NCBI RefSeq assembly: GCF_014863545.1
Contig: NZ_CP062260.1
Coordinates: forward strand, 5,729,501 to 5,793,500
Direction: 5' to 3'
Source of the DNA: Paenibacillus sp. JNUCC32
GTDB lineage: Bacteria; Bacillota; Bacilli; Paenibacillales; Paenibacillaceae
DNA length: 64,000 bases
Part shown: piece by piece, positions 9,108 through 17,071 of the stretch
Numbering within the stretch: position 1 is the first letter of the stretch
Layout: the number at the start of each line of letters is the position of its first letter
The notes under the pieces: model-generated
Told to the model about the DNA's origin: nothing
Database searches by the model: none
Seen by the model: only the letters and a program-made list of their open reading frames with translations
Made by a program: the position numbers and the translations under genes

Positions 9108-10154
9108 ATGGATGACTACGGAAAAGCTTGGGAGGAAGAGATCAAGAGGGCAGCCGATGAGGCCTACGAGAAGGAAATGGATGAAATCAACCGCCAGTTG
9201 AAGCAGGAAATCCTCATTGCGCTGATTGGCGACGTGAATACGGGCAAGTCTTCCACCATGAACCGGATCGTGGGCGAAGAGGTGGCCGGCGTCGGGGCAG
9301 AGCCTGGGGAAACGACGGAAATTCATCCGCACAAGTACAAGGACCATATATCCTTTATCGATACACCCGGATTGAATGATGTGAACACCGCCAATTCGGA
9401 GGTGACCTTGAATTACTATAAACAGGCGGATATCGTGCTGTTCTTTCTGAACGCTGCAGGCACCGTCTTCTCGGAGGCGGAGAAGAAGTCGTTTCAGAAA
9501 ATTCAAGGCGTTAACTCGAACATCCTTATCGTGCTGAACAAAATCGACGCCGCGGATGAAATCGATCGCCTGGTGGCGCGTATCCGGAAGGAGACCGGAG
9601 GGCGCTATGAGGTTGTGCCGGTGTCCTCACGGACGGGCCAGAACATCGATCGGCTGCGGAGCAGCATTTTGGAGATGCTTAAAAAAAAGTCTAAAGACAT
9701 CCTCTTTGCCAAAAGCATCAAGGAAAAGTCGGCGACTGCCAACGGGTGGATCATCGGTGCCTCGATCTCGGCGGGAGCGGTAGGCGCATCCCCCATCCCG
9801 GGGTCGGATATCATTCCGATTACCGGCATTCAAGTGAGTCTGCTTACCCGGCTTGCGGTGCTGTACAATAAGCCGATCAGCAAGGAGACGGCGAAGGAGC
9901 TCGTCATTGCCACGATATTCGGGAATATCGGGAAGAGCATTTTCCGGCAGATCGTGAAGGTGTTCCCTGGCGCGGGATCGGTCGCCGGAGCGACGGTAGC
10001 GGGTGCTACGACCTTGGCGCTGGGATATGCAGTGAAATACGCTTACGAGCACAACATCGAGATCAATACGGCGAATATTACAAAGCTCTATAAGAAATTC
10101 AGAGAGAAGGCCGAGACGGAACCGGATTCGGAATCCAAGTCCGAGTCGAAGTAA
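9108..10154 (+). CDS. P-loop GTPase with C-terminal DUF697-like membrane domain
   Basis: Era/dynamin-like TRAFAC GTPase. G1 GDVNTGKSS (about residues 44-52), a G2-type Thr in ETTEIHPH, G3 DTPGLND and G4 NKID are all visible, so nucleotide binding should be intact. The C-terminal half (about 205-325) has two Gly/Ala-rich hydrophobic hairpins around SPIPGSDIIPITGIQ, as in DUF697 proteins. The tail is Ser/Glu/Lys-rich. Start 9108 (MDDYGKAW) follows GGAGA by 9 bases; an ATG 18 codons upstream has no SD. It stands alone between two terminators. Partner and substrate are unknown. Confidence 0.8.
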   Translation: MDDYGKAWEEEIKRAADEAYEKEMDEINRQLKQEILIALIGDVNTGKSSTMNRIVGEEVAGVGAEPGETTEIHPHKYKDHISFIDTPGLNDVNTANSEVTLNYYKQADIVLFFLNAAGTVFSEAEKKSFQKIQGVNSNILIVLNKIDAADEIDRLVARIRKETGGRYEVVPVSSRTGQNIDRLRSSILEMLKKKSKDILFAKSIKEKSATANGWIIGASISAGAVGASPIPGSDIIPITGIQVSLLTRLAVLYNKPISKETAKELVIATIFGNIGKSIFRQIVKVFPGAGSVAGATVAGATTLALGYAVKYAYEHNIEINTANITKLYKKFREKAETEPDSESKSESK

Positions 10155-10198
10155 GCAAGTCGATGTCGAAATGCATACCACGTTAAAAGGATGGAATA

Positions 10199-10220
10199 GA
10201 AAAAGGGGCCTTCGGCCCCT
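10199..10220 (-). terminator. Rho-independent terminator for the 10248 gene
   Basis: On the minus strand AGGGGCC gaa GGCCCCT runs into a T run (the A run at 10199-10204 on the plus strand). It may also act weakly on the GTPase gene. Confidence 0.8.
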
Positions 10221-10247
10221 GATCATAGCTGCGTCATAGCAGCGATA

Positions 10248-10541
10248 TTACTTCATGGCAGCCGCATGATCGGCTTTGGCCTGCTCCAGCATCGATTTCC
10301 AATCCGGGAAATCGGTTTCTCTGGAGACATGACGGTCAAACAATTCGTCCGGAATGTTATCGATATCTTCGTGCGTTTCCACTTGGAAGTTGCCTTTTAC
10401 GACAAAATCCCCAAAGCTGTTGTGGGATGAATGCTTACGCATAAACGATTCATTGAACAGCTTTTCCAGAGAGATGTTATCCGGATCCTCCTGTACCGAT
10501 TTTTGGCCTTGCAATTCCTTCAGCAGATCATCAAACGACAT
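10248..10541 (-). CDS. Hypothetical protein, 97 residues
   Basis: Acidic, soluble, probably helical protein beginning MSFDDLLKEL, with no signal peptide, TM segment or motif I recognise. Clean codon structure, its own downstream terminator and no competing frame support a real gene. The SD is weak (GAGAAAG, 9 bases before the ATG). Function cannot be inferred. Confidence 0.65.
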   Translation of the reverse strand: MSFDDLLKELQGQKSVQEDPDNISLEKLFNESFMRKHSSHNSFGDFVVKGNFQVETHEDIDNIPDELFDRHVSRETDFPDWKSMLEQAKADHAAAMK

Positions 10542-10651
10542 GGGCTTTTGCTTTCTCAGAGTACCACTCCTATAAATTAATATTTGTGTTCAGTATAACA
10601 TAACCGGAATTCTCATATACATGGTGGGCATCCGGAAGGCTGAGCGCACCG

Positions 10652-11113
10652 TTATCTTCTTAACAAGGAAGACCAGGTTTGCTCCAGCCAGCTGTCGAAG
10701 TCGGCGCCTTTGTCACCCTCGTACGTATCGTAGATGTCGATTCTCATCTTCTTCAGCTTTTCTTTGAAGTCTTCATACGTGTGGTCACGGGGAAGGCTTT
10801 TTTTGATGCGCAGGAGTACCTTCGAAACGTCTTTCATCAGCTCGCCTTTGCGTCTTTCGGGCATCTGCACGTCCTCGCCAAAGGCCAGGAGTTTATGATA
10901 GGCAGCCTCCCGCACTTGGTGAACCGCATCCGTATTCAGTCTATGCAGCAAAATATCGATGGATTTTTGATTTTTCCATTTTCCCAGCTCTTCAACGGCG
11001 CTTAAGCGTTCTCTCCAATTGGCGTTTCGGTTGGCGGAGCTTTTCAATTCCTCATAATTCGACGGCATGTCCGTCAAAACTTCTTGATTGTCCAATCCGT
11101 TCATCTCCTTCAT
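10652..11113 (-). CDS. HEAT-repeat-like protein
   Basis: A 153-residue soluble protein. Residues about 35-75 form an alpha-solenoid pattern (RLSAVEELGKWKN, then LLHRLNTDAVHQVREAAYHKL), typical of HEAT repeats that mediate protein contacts. The start is uncertain: the only good SD, AAGGAG, lies inside the frame and is spaced 9 bases from a TTG at 11095, which may be the true start; the ATG at 11113 has no SD. The partner is unknown. Confidence 0.7.
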   Translation of the reverse strand: MKEMNGLDNQEVLTDMPSNYEELKSSANRNANWRERLSAVEELGKWKNQKSIDILLHRLNTDAVHQVREAAYHKLLAFGEDVQMPERRKGELMKDVSKVLLRIKKSLPRDHTYEDFKEKLKKMRIDIYDTYEGDKGADFDSWLEQTWSSLLRR

Positions 11114-11149
11114 TAGGTTGTATCAGGGGTTCTTAAAACCATATGTTCA

Positions 11150-11323
11150 TTATGGGGTACCTTTATGATTATCGGCGTCCGCTGTATTGTCCGCCTGCTT
11201 GGTCCCTTTACTGGTATAAGGTTTGGGTTTACTCTTGGCTCTTCTTGCGCTTGCATCCCATCGGCTCCAGCCTTTCTTGCCCGTGCCTCTGCCTGTTCCG
11301 CCCTTGCCCTTGGATTTACTCAA
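11150..11323 (-). CDS. Small basic protein, DUF3934-like
   Basis: A 57-residue gene missed by ATG-biased calling: it starts with TTG at 11323 behind GGAG about 8 bases upstream and ends at TAA (11150). The product is very basic and Gly/Lys-rich, with GKKGWSRWDASARRAKSKP and then a YTSKGTK stretch, which matches my memory of the DUF3934 family of small Bacillales proteins. The C-terminal tail is Asp/Asn-rich. Function unknown; nucleic-acid binding is only a guess from charge. Confidence 0.65.
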   Translation of the reverse strand: MSKSKGKGGTGRGTGKKGWSRWDASARRAKSKPKPYTSKGTKQADNTADADNHKGTP

Positions 11324-11493
11324 ACCATCACTCCGTTACGGTATATTCTTGTTCCTATATGCTGATTCTTTACCAGCCCTGTTGAAATATACACCGTATT
11401 TGTCCATATGTATAGGATACCACGGAAATAAACCTAAGAATCGAAATAGATCGAGATGGAATCCAACATTCATATGGAGGAAAGGCGTATCCG

Positions 11494-11522
11494 TTGACTA
11501 ATTTTTGCCAGCATGGTATCTT
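11494..11522 (+). promoter_or_regulatory. SigA-type promoter of the TetR gene
   Basis: TTGACT (11494-11499), 17-bp spacer, TATCTT (11517-11522). The operator at 11530-11545 covers the expected transcription start. Confidence 0.65.
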
Positions 11523-11529
11523 ATTTTTG

Positions 11530-11545
11530 AACTGACCAGTCAGAA
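11530..11545. promoter_or_regulatory. TetR-type operator, site 1
   Basis: AACTGACCAGTCAGAA, a near-palindrome with TGAC/GTCA arms. Almost the same sequence recurs at 12198-12213 in front of the P450 gene, which identifies both as sites of the intervening regulator. Confidence 0.65.
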
Positions 11546-11590
11546 TAAGAACAGTGAACTAAATTTAGCCGTGAAAGGGCCGACCCTATT

Positions 11591-12169
11591 GTGAGCAAAG
11601 AAAAAATTATCCAAGCAGCCATTGAAGTATTCTCCGAGAATGGATACCACCGCGCAAGCATGGACGAGATTGCCGCTCGCGCCCAGGTTGCCAAGGGGAC
11701 GCTGTACTACAACTTCCCGGGCAAATCCCAGCTCTTCAAGACGGTGGTGAAGCAGGGCTTTGAGGATATCATGCAGCGGACGGAAGCGGATCTGAATTCC
11801 TCGCTGCCGATGAAGGAGAAGATTGAGCGGACGATTCGCCATCATTTGGATTTGTTTCTTGAATCCCGACATTTCTCGCATATCGTATTCAATGAGATTT
11901 CGAACGGTATCGAGCAGGATGTCCTGGATGAGTTAAAGGAGCTTAAGAGGAATTATTTAAGCTTTCTGGCAAGCATGATTGAGGAAGGACAGTGTGAGGA
12001 GAACCTGTGCCGTGCCGTGGATCCCAACCTGGCCGCTGCCAGCATCGTCGGTACGCTGGAGAGCACTTGCAATTACTACTTGAATCATCAAGATCGGTAT
12101 TCGCGCGAGGATCTGGAGCGGTTTGCATTCACGATGATTACCCAAGGCCTGTTTATATCGCTTGAATAA
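11591..12169 (+). CDS. TetR/AcrR-family transcriptional regulator
   Basis: Dimeric repressor of 192 residues. The N-terminal helix-turn-helix (about residues 4-50) has the usual ...SMDEIAARAQVAKGTLYYNF pattern; the remainder is a helical ligand-binding domain. It starts with GTG at 11591 and the SD is weak (AAAGGG, about 13 bases away). Matching operators before it and before the next gene indicate self-repression and control of the cytochrome P450. The ligand is unknown; a P450 substrate is plausible. Confidence 0.88.
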   Translation: MSKEKIIQAAIEVFSENGYHRASMDEIAARAQVAKGTLYYNFPGKSQLFKTVVKQGFEDIMQRTEADLNSSLPMKEKIERTIRHHLDLFLESRHFSHIVFNEISNGIEQDVLDELKELKRNYLSFLASMIEEGQCEENLCRAVDPNLAAASIVGTLESTCNYYLNHQDRYSREDLERFAFTMITQGLFISLE

Positions 12170-12187
12170 GCAAGGCCTTCTTTTTTT
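12144..12187 (+). terminator. Terminator at the end of the TetR gene
   Basis: AAGGCC (12144-12149) pairs with GGCCTT (12174-12179), with an inner GCTT/AAGC stem, followed by CTTTTTTT. The stem begins inside the coding sequence. It implies the P450 has its own promoter. Confidence 0.6.
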
Positions 12188-12197
12188 ACATGCCTAT

Positions 12198-12213
12198 AAC
12201 TGACCAGTCAGTT
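12198..12213. promoter_or_regulatory. TetR-type operator, site 2 (P450 promoter)
   Basis: AACTGAC CA GTCAGTT: perfect 7-bp arms around a 2-bp spacer. It overlaps a possible -10 (TATAAC, 12195-12200) for the P450 gene. Confidence 0.7.
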
Positions 12214-12245
12214 CAAATTTGATGAGGAAAGCGAAGGTGTTAAGC

Positions 12246-13370
12246 ATGGAATGGAATAAGAACGGTTTACTCCCGCTGGAATGGTTCCGCCAGATGCGGA
12301 CGGAATCTCCGGTGGCGGCGATTGATGGTGGCGGAGCCTGGAACGTATTTAAATACGAGGATGTCAAAGCGGTCTTCACGAATTACGAAGTGTTCTCTTC
12401 CCAGGGCTCCTCATCCTCCGATGACCCTATTGAATCCAGTGTGCTGCGGCAGGATCCGCCGAAGCACCGCCAGCTGCGCAAGCTGGTATCCCATGCTTTT
12501 ACGCCTCGCATGATCGAATCGCTCGCCCCCAAGATCCAGGAGATCACGACATCCCTATTGGACGAAGCCGAGAAGAAGGGGAAGATGGATATCGTGGCCG
12601 ATCTCGCAAGTCCGTTACCGATCACGGTGATCGCGGAAATGCTCGGCGTATCGATGGAGTATCGGGAACGGTTCAAGGTCTGGTCGGATGCTCTGGTGGG
12701 CGACAATGCCGATGCCTATTTCCAATGCCAGCGCGAGATGAGCGAATACTTCTCCGAGATCGCAGAAGACCGTCGCCGGCATCCGCAGGACGATTTGATC
12801 ACGAAGCTGGTCGAGGCCCGTATCGACAATGAACACCTGACCGAACTGGAGATTATCGGGTTCTGCATTCTCCTTCTCGTAGCCGGCAATGAAACGACGA
12901 CCAACCTGATCTCATCGGCCGTGCTCGCCTTCGACAGCCTGCCGGAGGTCCGTGCAGCGGTGCTTGGAGATTCACAGCTGCTTCCTGGGGCCATTGAGGA
13001 AGTCTTCCGCTACTTCTCGCCCGTTCAGCTGATGTTCCGTAGCGTGAAGCAGGACACGGTGCTGCGGGGGCAGGAGCTGAAGCAGGGACAGTTCGTTTAT
13101 ATCTGGATGGCCTCGGCCAACCATGACGAGGATGTGTTTGATCAGCCGGACGTATTCAACATTCACCGGAATCCGAACCCTCACTTGGGTCTGGGCAGCG
13201 GCATCCACTACTGCATGGGCTCTCAGTTAGCCCGCATGGAGTCCCGAATCGCCCTCCAGACTTTGCTGGACCGTTACCCCGAATACCGCCGGGACCGCTC
13301 CGTAGGGCTGGCACGGATGGACAGCACGATGATGTTTGCGCTGAAAGAGCTGCCGGTCATTTTAAAATAG
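12246..13370 (+). CDS. Cytochrome P450
   Basis: Soluble bacterial haem monooxygenase of about 374 residues, similar in layout to Bacillus YjiB/CYP107-CYP109 enzymes. Visible signatures: the I-helix oxygen-binding motif AGNETTT, the K-helix ExxR in EEVFRYFSP, and the haem-ligand loop GLGSGIHYCMG with Cys323. Start 12246 has GAAGGTG eight bases upstream; the open frame begins at 12219 with no SD. No ferredoxin or reductase gene lies nearby, so redox partners must come from elsewhere. It is under the TetR protein just upstream. The substrate is not predictable. Confidence 0.93.
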   Translation: MEWNKNGLLPLEWFRQMRTESPVAAIDGGGAWNVFKYEDVKAVFTNYEVFSSQGSSSSDDPIESSVLRQDPPKHRQLRKLVSHAFTPRMIESLAPKIQEITTSLLDEAEKKGKMDIVADLASPLPITVIAEMLGVSMEYRERFKVWSDALVGDNADAYFQCQREMSEYFSEIAEDRRRHPQDDLITKLVEARIDNEHLTELEIIGFCILLLVAGNETTTNLISSAVLAFDSLPEVRAAVLGDSQLLPGAIEEVFRYFSPVQLMFRSVKQDTVLRGQELKQGQFVYIWMASANHDEDVFDQPDVFNIHRNPNPHLGLGSGIHYCMGSQLARMESRIALQTLLDRYPEYRRDRSVGLARMDSTMMFALKELPVILK

Positions 13371-13385
13371 ATAGGAAGAGAAGAA

Positions 13386-13417
13386 GAGTCGCTCCCGTTG
13401 GAGAGGGCTCTTTTTTA
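13386..13417 (+). terminator. Rho-independent terminator
   Basis: AGAG...CTCT outer stem with inner CTCC/GGAG, followed by six T, just after the P450 stop. Confidence 0.65.
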
Positions 13418-13560
13418 ATATACGGCTTGAGTTTAGTGGAATCGAAAGAGGGTGAGAGCTCTCTTAGGAGGTAGGATGCGTATGGTATGTCCTTTAATTG
13501 GAAGCGGTACAATGTTAGAATGAACGTCATAAAGTCGAGTTTAAGGAGCGAAACAGCGCC

Positions 13561-14040
13561 ATGAATATACAGATTGTATGCGTAGGCAAGTTGAAGGAGA
13601 AGTACCTGGTGCAGGGCATTGCGGAGTACAGCAAGCGTCTTGCGCCTTATGTGCGCCTGTCCGTGCACGAGGTGCCGGATGAGAAGGCGCCCGAGAACAT
13701 GAGCGAAGCCGAGATGCGTCAAGTGCAGGAGAAGGAGGGCGCCGGCATTCTCGGCCACATCAAGCCGGACACCCATGTCATTGCCTTGGCGATCGGCGGC
13801 CAGCTGTGGTCCAGCGAGGACCTGGCGGCCCATATGGACAAGCTGGGCACGTACGGGACCAGCAACGTGGCTTTTGTCATCGGCGGCTCTAACGGCCTCT
13901 CCGAGGACGTCCTGAAGCGCGCCCAGACGAAGCTCAGCTTCGGTCGGATGACTCTTCCGCACCAGCTGATGCGTCTGGTGCTGGTGGAGCAGATTTACCG
14001 GGCGGTGAAGATTAATCGGGGGGAACCGTATCACAAGTAG
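13561..14040 (+). CDS. rlmH: 23S rRNA pseudouridine-1915 N3-methyltransferase RlmH
   Basis: SPOUT-fold methyltransferase that methylates pseudouridine 1915 in helix 69 of 23S rRNA. Its 159 residues match the family length exactly. Visible: the N-terminal VGKLKEKY, the SAM-binding knot region ([21 protein letters not shown]) and the strongly conserved C-terminus [17 protein letters not shown]...PYHK. AAGGAG at about 13541-13546 precedes the ATG. The gene (yydA) sits downstream of the wal locus in many Bacillales, as here. Confidence 0.96.
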   Translation: MNIQIVCVGKLKEKYLVQGIAEYSKRLAPYVRLSVHEVPDEKAPENMSEAEMRQVQEKEGAGILGHIKPDTHVIALAIGGQLWSSEDLAAHMDKLGTYGTSNVAFVIGGSNGLSEDVLKRAQTKLSFGRMTLPHQLMRLVLVEQIYRAVKINRGEPYHK

Positions 14041-14251
14041 GGCGCAAAGAAAATCTCGCTAATTGAAGCGTCAAAGAACAATTCAATATCCTTGACGCAC
14101 GGGTGCAGAATTGCCCGATGAGTTTAATTTCTTTTATCAAAAAAGCAATGGAGAAATTGAAAACGACCGTTAGTTTCTCTCCAATAAATATGGATTACCG
14201 ATAGAGAAACATATATATTTATGCTGAACTCATGTTGAAAGGAGACTGGGG

Positions 14252-14620
14252 ATGACTGTAAAGTTTATCTTGAATTATACGGAAGGAGATTTCATCGAAA
14301 ACATAGAAGTTCCAATTTATAAAGCGTATCGCAAGGGTACTTCTTTTCAACTTTACCATTTAAATCGCAACCCTGCTCTTATTGAACACAAAGAATTGTT
14401 GGTTATCGATGAAACGGGGATTGCACCAGAGAGTATGTTTAAAAGCGTTACAGAATTTTGTGAAACAATTATCCCCTATTTATTGAATAGGAAAAGTGAG
14501 TCACTATTTTTATTCGGGGAGTACTATGATGCAGAGAAAGATAAGATGATTGACATTGATGATATTGAGATTCCCTGTTTAATAGGTGGGGCTGCCACCT
14601 TACAAGAAGAAAAAAAGTAG
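14252..14620 (+). CDS. Hypothetical protein, 122 residues, AT-rich
   Basis: Soluble protein beginning MTVKFILNYTEGDF, without signal peptide, TM helix or recognised motif. AAAGGAGA precedes the ATG with good spacing. Base composition is clearly more AT-rich than rlmH or the VOC gene around it, and the intergenic DNA on both sides is similar, which suggests acquisition. No function proposed. Confidence 0.6.
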   Translation: MTVKFILNYTEGDFIENIEVPIYKAYRKGTSFQLYHLNRNPALIEHKELLVIDETGIAPESMFKSVTEFCETIIPYLLNRKSESLFLFGEYYDAEKDKMIDIDDIEIPCLIGGAATLQEEKK

Positions 14621-14627
14621 TCTAGGA

Positions 14628-14771
14628 CCTGCAGAGGTAGTCGCAGCGGAATCAGCTGGATGAATTGCTGCAATGGGTGCTTGGCTGGGAGCGGGCGTAA
14701 CAGTGTAGGAACCCGAAGCATTCCGAAATCATATTCGTGAGGATGCCCAAAGAATTCTAAAACGCTACTGA
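14628..14771 (+). pseudogene. Possible decayed coding remnant
   Basis: One frame reads protein-like through two internal stops (TGA, TAG): a stretch ending VVAAESAG, then IAAMGAWLGAGVTV, then EPEAFRNHIREDAQRILKRY and a stop inside the following terminator stem. There is no start or SD. It looks like the tail of a degraded gene, perhaps lost together with DNA next to the AT-rich gene. The family is not recognised. Confidence 0.25.
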
Positions 14772-14799
14772 CATAACGTTGTCAGTAGCGTTTTTTTAT
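14761..14799 (+). terminator. Strong rho-independent terminator
   Basis: Perfect 12-bp stem AACGCTACTGAC / GTCAGTAGCGTT around an 8-base loop, followed by a T run. Confidence 0.9.
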
Positions 14800-14898
14800 A
14801 TTGGACATGTAAATGTAAAGGAGATAGATAAGTAAAAAGTATGTTTTACAACGGCTGTGGGACACAGCCAAACCTATGATTAGGAAGGATGATAACTT

Positions 14899-15303
14899 GT
14901 GAATTTCGCTTCTGTACGCATCATTACGGACGACGTGGATCGTCTTGTTGAGTTCTATGAGAAAGTCATGGGGGTTTCGGCGGAGCGACCCGCGCCCGTA
15001 TTTGCCGAACTCGCCTTGCCATCATGCACCCTTGCCATCGGCCACTCCCAGACGACGCAGCTATTCGGTGCCGATTCCGTAGTGGGCGCCAATAATCGCA
15101 CGGTCATTATCGAGTTCCGGGTCGACGATGTCGAAGCCGAATATGTGCGCTTGAAGCCATTTATCGATCATTGGGTAAAGGAACCGACCATGATGCCGTG
15201 GGGGAACCGTTCTATGCTGTTCCGCGATCCCGATGGCAACCTTCTTAACCTCTTCGAGCCGGTGACCGAGGATGCGATTAAACGGTTTAGAGGTAGACAT
15301 TGA
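14899..15303 (+). CDS. VOC-family (glyoxalase/dioxygenase fold) protein
   Basis: A 134-residue vicinal-oxygen-chelate protein with two beta-alpha-beta-beta-beta modules: an N-terminal ...RIITDDVDRLVEFYEKVMGV and a C-terminal FRDPDGNLLNLFEPV containing the usual metal-ligand Glu. The first-module ligand position is not a clear His, so metal binding and catalysis are uncertain. GTG start at 14899 with GGAAGGAT upstream. The substrate is unknown; isomerase, resistance or binding roles are all possible. Confidence 0.85.
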   Translation: MNFASVRIITDDVDRLVEFYEKVMGVSAERPAPVFAELALPSCTLAIGHSQTTQLFGADSVVGANNRTVIIEFRVDDVEAEYVRLKPFIDHWVKEPTMMPWGNRSMLFRDPDGNLLNLFEPVTEDAIKRFRGRH

Positions 15304-15651
15304 CGGGCCGTAAAGGATGGCCTTCAAACTTGCCGTTACAGACAACGCGTTGAGCCGTAAGTATAAGTAACGGCGAAAATTAGATGCAAATTGGTAACCG
15401 AATTAAAAATATCCCTGTATACGACACACGTTATAGTGTGTCTCGCATAACGGGAAAACGGCGATTGTACATGAAGATCATAGAGATGTATTCATGAATA
15501 AAGGGAGAGCGCTCCGTTGCAGTCCCATACGCACAGTCGTTTTGGAGAAGGCCATAGGAGAAGCGGAAGCAGATTCAATCTCAAACGGGGCTCAGCTTGT
15601 TTTAGACTGCTGAGCCCCGTCTGAAATCGAACGCTTTTGGGTGGTATCTTA
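15304..15651. other. Convergent intergenic region
   Basis: Contains a 7-bp palindromic hairpin GACACAC gttata GTGTGTC at 15423-15442 of unknown role and the larger hairpin at 15585-15620. No coding frame with an SD was found. Confidence 0.4.
15585..15620 (-). terminator. Hairpin after the twin P-loop gene
   Basis: Perfect 12-bp stem ACGGGGCTCAGC / GCTGAGCCCCGT about 30 bases past the stop of the minus-strand gene. The T run is short, so it is a weak terminator or a processing hairpin. Confidence 0.55.
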
Positions 15652-16758
15652 TTATGAAGGCTGAATGGAGCCGATCAGTTCATTCAATTCGGACTGTAAT
15701 TGCAGGTGGAGTTTCTCTACAATCGAAAAATCGGTGGCCGCAACATAGTAGGCCTTAATTTGAGAATCGATGGCTTCGGCTTCGGCCAGATGGGAGGTGG
15801 CCTCTTTCATTTTTGCCGAATAGCGTGCTTTGATACCGGCTATTTCGGCAGCGTGGGCTTCATCTGTTCCAGGAGCTATAGTCCGTATATACATATCAAG
15901 GATCTCATCCCCGTCCCGATCTGGAAAGTATTCATGCGGAGCGGTACTGTCGAAGATGGCTGTTTGAAGCTTCGGGAATATCAACATATCCAAACTATTC
16001 GGATCAAAGCCGCAATGAAACACTTGCACATCGATTCCTTTCTGTTCGGCAGCGGAGGCAAGCTTTTTCAGCAGCGTCGATTTGCCGGATCCCGCCCTTC
16101 CTTTGATGAAAATCCGTCTTTCCAGCTGAGCGGTCAAGCTTTGAATAAAATCATAAGCCCCCCTCGGAGTCGCAGCTCCGAAAAATACGTGACGCGAAGT
16201 GGTTGACGTATCGCTTTCATGACCGGCGTATAATTCTTGAATCAATTCCAGCGCAATCTGGTCAGCCTTCGTGAAATCCATGTTATCGATATAAAATTTT
16301 TCCCACTCGTCATGAATCCGCAATGCTGCTGCGAACGTTTCATACGCATTGGAGTAGGCACTCTCAAGCTTGACTCTAAGATCTTCTATCGTGATGAAGT
16401 CTCCCGGTAAAATAAGGCTGTCATCAAACGCTTCCTCGAAATCGATAAAGACGATGTCACCGGCCCCGCTATCCGAAATCCCCTTGCAGACTCGCCCGTC
16501 GACAATACCAACCTTCAATTCCGTACAAATGATGCCATCCAGTTCGTCGGGACGGAGAGGGGAGTGGAAGCATTGCACATGGGAGCCTTTATCCAGCAGG
16601 CTATCCGCCAAGCTTTGCATGACCGTCGATTTCCCCGTGCCTTGGGGCCCCGTAAGGACAAAGATCTTGTTCAACCCATCAAATGCGGATGTATACAAGA
16701 AATGAGCCCCGCGCGCAGTGTTGCCGTGGGCAAAATAGTGAGATGATTTTAGTACCAA
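15652..16758 (-). CDS. Twin P-loop ATPase, PRK06851-like
   Basis: A 368-residue protein with two Walker A motifs, GPQGTGKST in the N-terminal half and GRAGSGKST in the C-terminal half, each followed by similar strand-helix sequence (VQCFHSPLRPDELD and VQVFHCGFDPNSLD), so it is an internal duplication. It matches a conserved, uncharacterised Firmicute family (PRK06851). The TTG start at 16758 is set by AAAGGAG 8-9 bases upstream and gives the family N-terminus (SSHYFAHGNTARG). The frame stays open 40 codons further back without support. It is divergent from the pnuC operon. Function unknown. Confidence 0.78.
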   Translation of the reverse strand: MVLKSSHYFAHGNTARGAHFLYTSAFDGLNKIFVLTGPQGTGKSTVMQSLADSLLDKGSHVQCFHSPLRPDELDGIICTELKVGIVDGRVCKGISDSGAGDIVFIDFEEAFDDSLILPGDFITIEDLRVKLESAYSNAYETFAAALRIHDEWEKFYIDNMDFTKADQIALELIQELYAGHESDTSTTSRHVFFGAATPRGAYDFIQSLTAQLERRIFIKGRAGSGKSTLLKKLASAAEQKGIDVQVFHCGFDPNSLDMLIFPKLQTAIFDSTAPHEYFPDRDGDEILDMYIRTIAPGTDEAHAAEIAGIKARYSAKMKEATSHLAEAEAIDSQIKAYYVAATDFSIVEKLHLQLQSELNELIGSIQPS

Positions 16759-16980
16759 CCTACACACTCCTTTGTGCCTATTCCGATTCGCAAAGTGTAC
16801 AGAATAAGCATGATTGGGATAAGTGCCTATATATTTGTATATTCCGTGTTGTAACAAGTGGTGTTCGTCCTCTCCCATGTTTTTCGTTATCTGTTGACCG
16901 GGCTACAGAAGGTAAAAATCAAGCCTGCGATAAATGGGGAGATTTCACTTGCCCTAAGATGGATTTTCTGTTATTTTTGA

Positions 16981-17003
16981 TAGTAACAAATTGTTATTAA
17001 CAA
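16981..17003. promoter_or_regulatory. Overlapping palindromes upstream of pnuC, candidate operator
   Basis: TTGTTA T TAACAA (16991-17003) is a perfect palindrome. It overlaps TAGTAACA aat TGTTATTA (16981-16999, one mismatch) and gives three TAACAA half-sites in about 24 bases. It lies in the 313-base divergent region (16759-17071) between the twin P-loop gene and pnuC, which otherwise shows nothing clear. It is a reasonable binding site for the Nudix/NrtR-type protein encoded in this operon; that link is inference. Confidence 0.4.
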
Positions 17004-17071
17004 AATGATACTAAGTTTGATTGGGCGTTTTCGCTCTGTAAACTCAGTGGAGAAGACGGAGGGGATGCAAT

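Noticed and set aside
11143..11501. Plus-strand frames rich in Cys, Leu, Pro and Ser
   Set aside because: They are antisense to the better supported DUF3934-like minus-strand gene.
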